From NCBI GenBank assembly GCA_033002965.1, contig JAURVB010006276.1, positions 49,814 through 113,813 of the forward strand: a stretch of 64,000 nucleotides of DNA. Reading direction: 5' to 3'. Made by a program: the position numbers and the translations under genes. Below are positions 36,844 to 49,200 of this stretch, in pieces (the stretch's first letter is position 1; each line of letters starts with the position of its first letter). The DNA comes from Piper betle. Its lineage: Eukaryota; Streptophyta; Magnoliopsida; Piperales; Piperaceae. Under the pieces are notes generated by a model. That model was not told where the DNA came from. It saw nothing but the letters and a program-made list of their open reading frames with translations, and made no database searches.

Positions 36844-39800
36844 ATGAAAACGGCAGCCCGCGCGAAAAGTCGCCGCCTTTGTCGTTCTCCGACGCCGGAA
36901 AACATGGAAACCCCCGCGCCGGCGGCGGGAGGAGGCGGCGGCGGGGAGGAGGAGTTGGACGGTCTGGAGATCGTGTCCGTGGGAGCTCTGTACAAGGAAC
37001 CATGGGCGAAGAAGTACTGGAGCTGCTCCAGGGTTTGGCCTCCTCTCGCCCTTCCCCCCTCTTCTCGTCTTCAATCATTGATGAGTTTATTGCTTGAATT
37101 GAATTTTTCTTTTGTTTGATGATGATTCTGATGTTGAAAAGGAATTGATGGGCACTAACTTGATTTTGATTTTTTTTTCTGGTAATTCTGAAATATTATA
37201 TGTGAAGCATTAGTAATGGCTAAAAATTTAATCTTAGTGTTTTTAGTGTCGTATTTTGTGAATTGAGTGAGCTACTTACCATTGAATTATAATTTTTTCA
37301 TAAAAATTAGGCCTCTCGGTTGATTTTGTTGTAATGTTTCGGGAAAAAATGTGCCAAAGGTATCAATAGACATTGGAGAAATAGCAATTATGTGCTCTTA
37401 TCGATTTCGGAATTTTTATTGTATTCGTAGAAGTCTGCGAATGGGCCTAGAGATGGAATGTGCTAGTGGAATGAATTTATAGCCCTTTCTGGTTTAATGT
37501 TGTAAAAAATTAATTATGAGCTTGATACTATTTGTTTTTTCCACAGGGAAAAGATAGGTATCCATACCCTGTTGGTTATCACGCTATCCGAACCCATTCT
37601 GGATGCAAATACAAGTTGGAAATTCTCAAGGATGCCAAAGGGCCTTTATTTACGGTGTGCATGTGTTTGTTTAACAACAGTAAGATCTTAAAATTTTGAT
37701 CATTTAAAAAGTCAAGTTGATCGGGAGAAAGTAACATTTCAGCTTTTTTGTATCAAGGATGATTTGCACAGAATTGATAGTTATGTTCCATTTGATGGTC
37801 TTCAATGCAGATTGTTTTCTGCAGAATGCTTTCTGATTTTTTTTATTCATATTAAAAAGATGTTTATTGCAATTAACAGATTAATTCCGTTGATGGAGAG
37901 TTGCAGTATGGGGCTGGCCGGACTCCAGACATGGCTTGGGATCATTTTCAAAGAAGAAGTGGTCCCCAAGTTAAATTGTTGCATGGAAAAAGATTGTCAT
38001 GCAATGTAGATGGTGCTGAGGTTAGTTCAATGACCTAACTATCTTGGGCTAGCTCTAAATGCTCTTGGTTTATCATGATCAATTTTTGTTTCTTTATGTT
38101 TATGTTCTGACATTTATGTTCTGATGACGATTTCATGATATCGGTTATTTATATATCTAAACAGTGACGTGACATTGTGCAGTTTTTTGGCTTTAGAAAT
38201 CCACTTGTGCAGAGATTGCTGCGTGAACTTGTAGCAAATGCTAATGGGCATGAAGAACTGAGTTTAAGTTCTACAGATATTAGTGATAGTTTATCTGGAG
38301 CAAAGCTGGACATTCAGCTTTCAAAACCACATGCATCTATGGATTTTATGTCACGTAGTGTAGTACATAAGACTGGGAAAAGAAGTAAAAGGCACAAAGT
38401 GAGGACTATCACCACTTTTGGCACTATTCCTCAAATGACACAGATCTATGGTTCTGGATTTATGAATAGTTCTGAGGTGGAAAATGAGGTAATTTGATCA
38501 ATATCTTTAAGAAGAAGATGTCTACAGAATTTTTCTCTCATCCTTTTGTGTGTGTATAAGCTTGGGCTCAGGGGTAGAGCAGAATGTGCATAAAAAAGTG
38601 ATGTAGATGTGTGAGTGTGCGGGGGAATGCCTTAAGAAAATATAGTTTACCGTGGAGTCATTTTTTCTATGATTACTGATAAAAGTTCTTGTGTATAGCT
38701 TTTCATTTTGTGAGTTTGCATTCTTAGTTAAATTGAGCCATGCACAAAAGATAGTGATCTCATTCACAATTTACCATAAGCTCAGCTTGAATGAAATGTG
38801 ATGTTGCATCTTTTTGTGTACGAGGTCAGGAGCTTCTGCAGGCCCTTTCATTGGATAGAATGAATTTACCAAAAGAAAGGCCTGCCAAGGAAAATGTAGT
38901 TAAGGAAGACGATACCCTTGCTTCATTAGGATCCAGAATATTAAGCGACTGTATTTCAGAAACTCAAGTTTCTCAAAATGGTAGGAAACGACTTCTGGTT
39001 AAGTGATGATGTATATCCCCTGTTTGCAAATCAGCTTAAAGTTTTTGTGCTTTTTCACCTTTACGCCCACATTCGTTTTTACTGCAGAAAATATAGACAC
39101 CGTTGCTTCTGATGAAAAGCATCATACTGGTTCAAGTCAGTTTGAAAGAAATGTGTCCTCTGACACTCCAAACTCGAATTCTGAGAGAAGTGATTTTGAT
39201 GCAGTCAGACAGGAGTTAACAAAATCTATGATGACAGTTTTACTTCCGCGAGCTCTACCTCTGCTAAAGAAGACGTATAAGAGGAGAAGAGTCAGGCATT
39301 CTGGTCGAGAGAAAGCAGATGCAGATGATGACAAAATTTGCAAGCATGTCAATGTCAAATGTCAAGGTAATGCATCTCTATCCTAAGCAACAGATCCACA
39401 TTGTTAATGTGCTAATATTCCATGGTTTTGTGTTGCTAACAAAATGTCCAATTGTGACCTCCTTCTGTAGATGGTACAAATGAACAAAAGAGGCCAGACT
39501 ATGAGGTGAACAATCGCAGATTACATGGGATGACCATATATAAAGATCTTTCTTTAGCTATCCCAGACAGCATTGAGGATGATCAACTCATTAATATTAC
39601 TGCCAGGCATCAAAGACGTAGTATCACAGATGGTTCAAAGATTTTAGATGATCAGGATGCAATTGAAGACTACTTGCATGATGTTGTACACAATGATGCT
39701 ACCATAGATAACCTTGTTGGTGAAGAAACTATTGAACCATTTGGGTTTGTAGATGAAAATAGGAGTTCTTCATGTGCTTCAGTTGACCGCAAACCATCTT

Positions 39801-42601
39801 TGTGTAAAACATCATTTGTGGATGGTAAATTGGACACTCCTGTTTGCATTGACCGTAAGTTTCCATAAAACCATACTCTTCTTCACTGAGCTGGACATTG
39901 GTTTAGAATTAATCAGATGACCTCGCTAACTTACTTGCTTATGCCTCAGATATTCTGCTTAATCTTCCTGGTCAACTATTGGAGGATCAGGTGACGCAGA
40001 TCACTTCTATTGAGCCCAGGTGCGCACTTAATGTTTCCAGCAGAAAGTTAGATGATACAAGTAATGCCGATCAAGAAAACATAGATCATTGCCACATTAT
40101 AGTCCCTGATAAGGAAGCTTGTGATTTAAATGGCAACATGGATATTTCTAGCTCTAAACAGCTGGAAACAAATTTAAATCTCAGTTCTAGATATCATATT
40201 GAGAAACCTTCTGAAAGCATAATATGTCGAGATCGTGGAGAAAATTTTAAAAGAGAGACTGTTGTTTCTATGAAGGCTTCATTGTCAAGCGTAGCTAGAA
40301 GTTCAATTGCTGCTGCTAACGATGATCTTCAAAGAAAATGTTGCCTCTCTAGTGAAGAAGTAATTAATGTTAGTCCAGCTTTATCACACAACATAAAGAT
40401 GGATCAAATCATGAACACTGCAAATATTGCTGATAACAGCGAGCACTTTTTACCTGGATTGAATGGGATCAATACGGAACTTATTTTTCCTGTTGAGCCG
40501 GTGAGTTGTTCTATGCACCCAGCTCCTATTGTGTCACTATTATTGACCTCGAAAAAGGATTGCATAATTGTGTGTGTTGTATGTGGTCATCTTGAAAGAA
40601 AAGAAAGAACACTTTTTCTCTACGAGTTCCTCATCCATCACATTAGGGAAAAAGCTCCCACATTTCTTGGTCATACTTCAATTATGATGCCGCATTCTAG
40701 TGGCATTCAAGGAGAAGGAGAGGTAAGTTGTTCATTTTACTATTTTCATGTCATTTTCAGGAAGAATAAGTACTTCCAAACCAATTCTTCTTGCATTGTT
40801 TTTCCAGATTGCCTTTTGGAATTCTGGACTGCAGTTTAGTCCAGATGGGAAGCATCTTGTTGTCATCAACCGCTTTAAAGCTCCACGATGCAGGTTCCTT
40901 GTGTGCTTTCATATTCTATAATTTGAAACTATGTATTTGGATCATCAAATACATCTTTACAAAGTTAATTCTCTTTGCATTTTTCATAGGGAGCAAAATG
41001 TTACTTGTTCATGCTTCAAGTGCATATCAGAGAATTCTGAAGAAAGTGCTGTCCAAGTTGTTTGCATTGGACTTGGTTATGTCTCATCAATGAAGAATTT
41101 TATGATGTCTGTTAGTGTTCACTGTATATTAGTATGTGAACCTAATTATCTTCTTGCTGCTGAAGATAGTGGGGGCTGCATGTATGGGTGATGAACTCAT
41201 CATGGTGGTAAACATAGATATGTTTGTTTTTTATGTAAAGGGTTTTGACCTCATCTAAGAATATCCGACCAATGCAACTCTCTTTGTTTGTTTGCAGTGA
41301 TTCAGTTGAACACTTCAACTTACCAAGTTCTGATTGGTCAGAGCCCGTGTTGCAGCTACATACAATACCAAACTGTGCATCCCTTGTTGTTGGTCATGAT
41401 TGGACTGGAAGCTTTTTCGTATGGTAAATAAAAAATCTTGTCTTGATTAGTGTCTGTTTCCTGGATATATCTGTCAGCCGCCTACATTCTTTTCTTTGAT
41501 AATGATTCTGTCTTCCTAGGGCAACTTGCTTGTCATAAAAGTGTCCATGAAAGTTTTGTGAATCTGTATCAGATAACATCATGCTTATCAATTACTCTTA
41601 TCTCTACTAGGCTATTGTTGGTGGCATGTTGGAGAAGGCATCATTCCATTTCATTGCCTTTTCTTTTTTCTTTTTCTTTCTTATTTTTTATTTTAATTTT
41701 CTTTTGTATATGTATTTTCTATTCGCATAAACCATGAATGTGGTCCTTTTTGCAACCACTCACTCCTCTGCTCCTCTTAGGGACCTATCTCAGCGGGCAC
41801 TTCTTGCCAAATATTCTGCTTCACAGCATTATCTTGCGAGGGTTCTTCCAGTTGGTTTGTACACAAATTTTAAAATGGAAAAGATCAAGGAGTTCATAGC
41901 TGTTGCAGAGAAGTTCTCTGAGCCGAGCACCATTCAATGTTTTAATCAACAAAATATGGAGGATGTAGCTATCTTGCTTCTTGTTTCAGTTTATCCAGAA
42001 AATGATTTTGGTAGTCATTCTGGTAGAACTTGGCGGCTTGTCCTTTTGGCAAAAAACAGGGTTATAATGGACAACACAGTAGACTTCAGGTGATTTTGGC
42101 ATTGTCAATTCTTCTGGTTTCTGCTGCATGTACATCAAAAATCCTGTGAACTAACATATGAAATGTGTATGCTGATGGCATTCTCTCTTAAATGCAGGGC
42201 TTCTGCTGCAAATGTATTGGGTGGTAAAGGAATTATTGGCACTTATGACGGCCTTGTGCACATATGGGATTTATGTTCTGGAAGAGAAGTGTTTAATCGC
42301 CAGCTTGAGAAAGGTAAAGAGAAGTGTTTAGGGAAAGTACTTCTTTAACAACATACTAGCTAGTTGAACACGCTAATGAGACAAATTTTTACATGGCTAA
42401 AAGAATTTGATTTCTGCATTGAACAGTAGGAAATTATATATTTAGTTTTTGGACGGTTACTAGCATTTGTTGCTGACTGGTTGAAAATGATTTGCTGGAG
42501 TTCTAGGCGGAGGTATATTGCACATTGCTGCTGATCCAAGGTCGAAAGTCTTGGCCGTTGCTGGTGAGGACTGTAAACTGTGGTTTTATGTAATGCATTG
42601 A
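36844..42601 (+). CDS. FYRN/FYRC-domain protein with WD40-like C-terminus (transducin-like), 14 exons
   Basis: Exons are 36844-37032, 37547-37654, 37880-38020, 38183-38488, 38830-38980, 39088-39366, 39471-39854, 39950-40722, 40808-40893, 40990-41207, 41298-41423, 41781-42089, 42198-42313 and 42507-42601. A second in-frame ATG at 36904 is also possible. Exons 1-4 encode the FY-rich pair: LDGLEIVSVGALYKEPWAKK, then GKDRYPYPVGYHAIRTHSG, then TPDMAWDHFQRR and DGAEFFGFRNPLVQRLLREL. The middle is Ser/Asp-rich and probably disordered. The C-terminal third is WD40-like (FSPDGKHLVVINRFKAPRCR; GHDWTGSFFVWDLSQRALLA; GTYDGLVHIWDLCSGREVF), ending LAVAGEDCKLWFYVMH. FYR domains occur in chromatin proteins; the role of this plant family is not established. 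Exon 10 loses frame at a G run (41171-41175); one more G gives LHVWVMNSSW and a CDS of 3282 nt (1093 aa). Confidence 0.9.
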
Positions 42602-43541
42602 ACGTTAGATTTTTTAGCCTTCCATGAGAACTTATCTGAATGTTTTATATTTAGTTCTGATGAAACATTCTTTAATGTTGCTTGTAATGGTAGCATATTC
42701 TAAGTCTTCATAAGAGATCAGGTTCTCTGAGATATGAAGGTTTCTGAAGATCATGGTACATCTTCTCCTCCCACCCTGTTAGTGTCGGGTATTTGAAGAT
42801 CATTGTCATGTTAATGCAAAATGTAAATTGGTCAATCGTTCAGTCTGGAATCATTCAATGCAAAACTTAATGGTTGAAGCTATTTCGAGATAACAAATGT
42901 TTGAACAAATGTGGACGGTTATTAGTGTTTTTCTTGTGAATAATAATATCAAGCGATAGCCCTGTATAAAAAATTCATCTGGTTTTCTGCTATCGTTTCT
43001 GCTACAACAGCCTGACGTGTACAGAAGCACATCTCAAGCAACATGAGAAGCAAAAAACGGTGGGCACTCGAATGATGAAGAGACTAAAGCAAAAAAGTGC
43101 ATTCCACTTAGGCTAATAAAATATGTCAAAGTAGTGAATTTAACTTTGATTTGCGTTTATATTTAATTGTCTACTTGCTTAAGAAATTATGTTCTTTGAT
43201 TAACTTTGCACAAGAGTTCTAGTCAAAGAAGACATGATCCTGCCTAGAGTATATTATCTGAAGGGGTTATAGTTGCATCAATTTGAACTTTCTTCACAAC
43301 TTTATTTTAAAAAACCAACTTTTCATGGAATCATCAATGATAATGGGTAGGTCTGGCTTTCTTTATATTTCTAATAAGATATATATTGGTAAAGACGGAG
43401 CTTCTTTTTTACCGAAAATATGTCATCAAGAGTGATGATCTCTCTCATTGACTGTAAGTTTATGTACATGACAAAATTTTCACTCTGGTTTATCCTCTGT
43501 TGGGATAAATTTGTGATTGCTGATCATGCTATATAGATCTC
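42602..43541. other. 3' UTR space between two converging genes
   Basis: The stops of the FYR/WD40 gene (42601, plus) and CYP85A (43542, minus) face each other across 940 bases of non-coding sequence. No terminator element can be singled out. Confidence 0.6.
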
Positions 43542-46075
43542 TTAGTAATTTGTAACCCTAATATGCAGTCCATTTGGCGCTTCAACTCTTGGGAACTCCA
43601 TTATCTGGTCTCCACCAATCTCTTCCCACCTGCAACAAGAACATGCCATGAGAAAAAAGGTATGGCAAGGTTTTGGGCAGACAAACTAGAAAACAAGAGT
43701 GCCAACTCAAGCTACAACCCAACCTAATTGTACCCATACCTTAAGCCCCACCATTGAACTTACATATATTTTATTCCTATTGATGTAGATTGAAGTGGTC
43801 CAAATCATTTTCATTTAAATTTACAGAAAAGGATCAGTAAGAGTAAATACTTTCTACTCTAGTAAAATGATAGAACTAAGACGCGAAGAAATATATAGAA
43901 CTAAGATGTCGAAGGTAAAGAACTTTGTAACAACTGACCTGTATCTAGTGACAAAATAATGGAGGAAAGTAGATATTTCCAGAAGTCCCAACTCCTTCCC
44001 AGGACATAGCCTACTTCCTCCTCCGAATAACATAAAGTTCTGCTGTGCTTCCTTGCTTCTACCCTGCAGCCACCTCCATGGATTGAAGGTGAAAGGGTCT
44101 TCATAAAGGAAAGGATCATAGTTGATTTCCCTCATGTAGACATAAATTCTCCACCCCTTTGGTATGACAAATCCTGAAGAAGCAGAACAGTTTGATTCGT
44201 CAGTAAATTTCTTGTTTCTAGTTGTCAAACTACTATAATCGGAGAGAAGTTTAGCATTTTGGACATAAACCGACCTTTCAATACCATGTCTTGCGTTGTT
44301 TTTCTCAACAACCCATTAACAATAGTAGCCAATCTCATTGTCTCAGTGATGACCTGCAACAAATGAGGATTTGATATTTAGTTCATGATCCACTCAGAAA
44401 ATTTCTGATCTAAACAGGAAAATAAAAATAAGGCTCTTGGTCTCTGAGTACTTACAGCTCTAGTGAACTGCATGGATCTGTAGTCATTCCAGTTGATTCC
44501 TTCTGTTTCACTCTTGCCCTTTCTAATTGCCAAATGCTCATTCTGAAAACCAAAACAATTGACACTCAAATTAGAGCAAGATTTTTTTTAAGTGAAGCAT
44601 GGCAGAGTCTTCTTACCCTTAGCTCTTCAAGAACTTTCGGGTGATCATGAATATACTTGACTGCCATCATACATGTGGTTGAAACAGTCTCGTATCCCGA
44701 ATACAGTATGGTAATTATCATGTCAATAATTTGTTCATCGGTTAGCTTGTTTTTTGTGCCTTCGTCACTGTTTAGTAGGCAATCAAGCATGTCACTGTGC
44801 CCACTTCCAGAAGCTCTTCTTTCTTCAATCACTTGTTCCAAAAGGCTCACAATCTCCTTTCTTCCCTGCTCAGGTGTGAAAAGGAACAAGCACAATTACT
44901 TAAAAGTGCTTGAGAAAGATAAATAGGATATGTTTTTAGGAATGATGACCACGACAAAAGTGAGCAGTACCTGGAACCCTTTTCTGTAATTTGTTCCAGG
45001 CAAATCAATGGGCAGAGAAAGAGTTCCTTGAACCAACTTGAAGAACTCAGGTATGAAGGCTTCAAATAGTGGTCCACTTTCAATGCCAGCAATCTGTTTA
45101 AGTGACGACAAGAGGGCCATCTGTGTAGAAGAAAAATTAACAGATGAGGATCACACAAATCATTTTAGGCTTACAAAGCAAATGCACCTTAACATAAAAG
45201 AGAGGACAAAGGGAATCATCTGATTTTTACTCACTTGTTTGGTCTTTTCCTGCACATCAATCACTTTTCCACTCCAATTGCTGAGATGGAATCTCATGAA
45301 CTCATCAACTTTGGGAAGAACCTGCTCCCTGACGCTGGTAGGACTGATGAGTGAGAGGAGGGAACCTCTCATGATCTTGTGGAGAGGCCCAGTTACAGCA
45401 GCAATGTTGTATCTCCCCAGGATGTCCAACATAGATTGTGGGTATCCAGGAACAAAGCCTTTGCTTTCATTCAAGAGAATGTACCTATTGATCTCTGGGT
45501 CCATTGACACAATTGTAGGACACCCCAGTATGTGTGATTTGAAGAAACTCCCATACCTGACAAGATCATAGCAAAATGTTAAACATGTCTCAATGACCAA
45601 AAGATCCACTCACAAGCTTAGATAACAAAGACAACGCAAGGAAGATTATAGACAAATTCCTTGGTAGGAACAAAACCCAGATGGGATTAAAGTGTCTGAT
45701 CTCATTCTGATAAACTTAATAATAAGTTGATGAAGTTTTTAATGTCTTGGGGGAAGTCAGAAACCAAAAGTAGAAATTGACTAGAACCACCTGACAGTTG
45801 AGGATTCAAACATAAAAAAAAGGTCTCATAGTGTCTTATGAAGAAACATGTAGAGGGTGAAAACCGGGTTAATTGTTCTCCACTAACCTTGCTCTTTGGC
45901 TCTTCATAAAGCTAGGACCCTGTTTGAGAAACTCTGTGGTCTCTCCAAACAGAGGCCACCCCATAGTCCCTGGTGGCAGCCCCTTCTTCCTATACCTCAC
46001 TTCATTCCACTTGAGGAGAGCTGCACAGAAGAAGACCCCCAATGCCAAGACATAAACTACCAACAGAACTGCCAT
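43542..46075 (-). CDS. CYP85A: cytochrome P450 CYP85A, brassinosteroid-6-oxidase
   Basis: CYP85A enzymes oxidise C-6 of 6-deoxo steroids to give castasterone (some also brassinolide), in the endoplasmic reticulum. Exons on the minus strand are 46075-45888, 45556-45235, 45120-44971, 44865-44617, 44542-44456, 44353-44275, 44173-43939 and 43629-43542. They total 1398 nt and 465 aa, the normal length, and are fully in frame. There is an N-terminal membrane anchor (about residues 2-22), then RYRKKGLPPGTMGWPLFGET (Pro-rich hinge), the I-helix LYSGYETVSTT, the K-helix ETMR (E-x-x-R), NPWRWL, and the haem loop FGGGSRLCPGKEL with the Cys ligand. The C-terminus is WEEIGGD...LHIRVTNY. Nearly every segment matches CYP85A1 of other plants. 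This is the most complete gene in the window. It converges with the FYR/WD40 gene. Confidence 0.97.
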
Positions 46076-46189
46076 TGCTTCACCTCAAGAAGAAGCTCAA
46101 AACCCAGTTCACAAATTGCTAGAAACCTCAACAGGAGACCAAGTGGGCAGTTGGTCTTTGATGCTTTGTGTTGCTGGAGGAGAAGAGTG

Positions 46190-46200
46190 GTATATATAGG
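46190..46200 (-). promoter_or_regulatory. TATA box of CYP85A
   Basis: On the minus strand the sequence reads cctatatatac, about 115-125 bases before the ATG. This predicts a leader of roughly 85-90 bases. Confidence 0.6.
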
Positions 46201-49200
46201 CCCCTGCGAAGACCAACTGCTCTGAGTAAAAGCTCTAAATCATAGGCCAGTAGATTCCTATTTCCTACTCAGAAAAAGGCGGAAAGTTCTCAAAAAGTAA
46301 AACCCATATTTACTCACTGAACGTCGGCCATGGAGCACATATTTATGAACACCGACATCCGCCATTAATCCTGTTTTAACTTTCACTTCAATCCCAGATA
46401 CTTGGTAGACTACCGTATCAAAAGCAATAATAAAAGAACACCTAAACAGTCGTCCATGACTGTATATAAAATATTCGATCTCATTTGCACATAAGAAGTG
46501 ATTTGTTGTATATATTGATCGTATAGAACTGTAAGGTAACAATCTTGATGAATATTGAAAAGGAGAAAGCAGGAGATGGATCATGGATCACATGGATACC
46601 ACCCCAGTTGCAGAGAAGAACAGTTGGTATCAGAACAAAATTGCTCCACATGCCTGTCACCATATTATATTTGATCATCCCTTTCAGACAACGGGTTAGC
46701 TGACAATTCTCTCTTTTTTCTTCATGTATGCATCTAAGAAGAAATGAATGTGACCAAACAATCTAAAACAAGATTTTTTTTCAAAAGTATGTAGAACACA
46801 AATTGATAGGTAGAAATTTCAATCTTACCCAAATAATCAAATCTCATTTGAGAAAAAAATAGGGATGGAGAAGCTCCAAAACAAACGTAGGTGAACTGTT
46901 ATTGTGGAAGAAGTACTAAATCAAGCAATTCTCTGTTAGATTATTACCACACTTCTAAACAAACATTTACTAAAGTTAGACTGACTATCTTATAATTCTT
47001 GGCTATGTCAGGATTACTAAAATCAGGACAATGAAAAATGACTATACATGTATGTGGATGGATACCCCTCTCATTTATTTATGCTAACTAAAACATTGAT
47101 GAAAATGAATCAATTTTTTTATAGTAAATGCTATCAAGAATATTATTAAAACCTGGTACTAAGGAGTGATTTTATATTGGGTTGGACATGGTTGGTTGTT
47201 GCGTGTGGCATTGAAGCTTTTGCTTAATTCTTCGTCTGGTGCAATCCCACTTCTATTTTGTTAATTTGCATGCGACCAGATCTAGCAAATGCTTCATTAG
47301 AAGTTATAAATATATAAGTCTGTATTTAAAGGGTCTTCTTTTAATCTTTAAAGTATGGATACGTATATATACGTAAGTTAAACATGCATTTGGTAGTAGC
47401 GAGTGACTTTGTTTGAGCCATGGAGGATAAGTATGGACGTACACAAGTACACTCCCTAATGTTTGATGGTGATGTATAATACTACGGCCATATACGAGTG
47501 TGTCCTTGTAAGGGTTTTATTGCAATTTTTAATGTTCTCACTTTTTGGGCTGCCTCAATTATGAGCAAAGCTTATATATATCTTCGTATATGGAGTGAAC
47601 AGCTCAGAAATGCATACTCAATTGACACAGACCGGTTGTCTTGAGGTGGGAAAAAGGTGGATGGGATGGTGACAATGGAAACTGTGTAGGGCATAAGAAG
47701 TGACCCCAGGTTGAAGCAGCCATCGGAAACCTTTCTTTATATATATATTTATTGTTTTTTTTCTAGCTATACAATTGAGTCAAAGTTCATGCTCACATCC
47801 TTTCACAAATCTTTCAATCACTCGCATCTCCCTCCCTCTTCATGCCCATCCATATCCGTTGTTTAGCACTCATCTTCTTTAGTTTAATCAAAAAAAATGC
47901 CCCAAGTACCTCAATAAAACGCTCAATTGAAAAAGAAAAGTTAAAACTATCAATTAGGACAATATATAACAAAAATAAAAGTTGAAAGTTGTGCATTTTA
48001 AGATACCCATTCATTAAACTTGAGATTAAGTTTTGGAGAAAAGGAATTGGAGTTCCCAATGTGGCCAAATTTCACAAAACCCTAGAACCCCCACCATTTG
48101 CCAATTACCTTCAAGAACGCACTAAATTCCATCAATGATAGGCCTGAAATACTACTACAACTACAAGTGTAGGTATAGTAGATTTTGACAAACAGCAACA
48201 ATATTTTACTGTTTAGTATTTAGATTTGCAGGAGCAGCAACAGTGGTAGGATTGAAGAAGGGTTGGAGTTGATAATAGCATCAAAGTGTAAAAAGAAAAA
48301 AGAAAAGTGTAAACGAGGACCAGAGAATTGCATGCCCCCATCCCAGTCAATGACAGGACACAGCGTCACAGCCCAGCCCTAATTGGATTCCCCACCCCAC
48401 GTGTGGTGGTGCAATTTCCAAACCCCTAAGGGGCCGTACCAAATTGGTCGTAGGCCCCACGGCCCATGGCACCCTCCCTGTCAATTGTCCAATAGGAAAG
48501 CGATGGATGATACCACGTGTATACGGAAATGGGCTCCACATTGGGGGAAGGGCCGTGGGGCCATGGGCACCAAAAAATATTGATTTACAGAGGGGATTGA
48601 TCTTTGCCAAGATAATTGAGGTTGACGGTTCAATGGCAAGGCCATGGTGGTGGATGGGGGTTTGGACCACAATAGTAGTTGGGAGCAGGTGTGGGGGATC
48701 TATTTTGGGTGGACTACATTTGTGATGACACATACTTTCGTGTGTGTGGCCTTTTTCTTGTGACTCGTAGATATAAGCTTTTCAATAAACTTTGGAGTTT
48801 TATATGAAGTGTATCCATGCCCTAATAATTGAAGGGGCTGGCAGAGTCTATCATGAAGAACATCCTTTGTTATTTCTTAGGGCATATCATGGGTATCATA
48901 CTATGCTAGGATTTGATTGCGTCTGTTTATTATACCTTTAGAACAGTTGATCCTAGTAGCCGGAGCGGTGGTTTGAACAAAATAATTAGGTAGATGATGA
49001 CGATAATTTTTGCGAGTTTTTTATTAATAATTTTAAATTATGTAAAAAAACAATCAAAATTTATCCGGAATTCTAGACCTTGAACACTAAACATTAAATC
49101 CTAAATCATTTTAAAAACAATAACTTAACAAGGATAGGTATACATACTAATATGATTAATTAATTGCATGTACATGTACAAAAACTGTTTTCCTGTAAGC

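Noticed and set aside
36765..37097. Antisense and alternate-frame ORFs over the first FYR/WD40 exon
   Set aside because: Shadows of a GC-rich real exon whose frame is fixed by the FYRN sequence.
41450..41737. ORF between exons 11 and 12 of the FYR/WD40 gene
   Set aside because: The WD40-like reading passes directly from VW in exon 11 to DLSQRALLA at 41781 with correct splice phases, so this is intron.
43601..46075. CYP85A as a possible pseudogene like its neighbours
   Set aside because: All eight exons join in frame to the exact family length of 465 aa, with all P450 motifs present.
48347..48733. Open frames on both strands
   Set aside because: They overlap each other, have no recognised domain and no splice partners.
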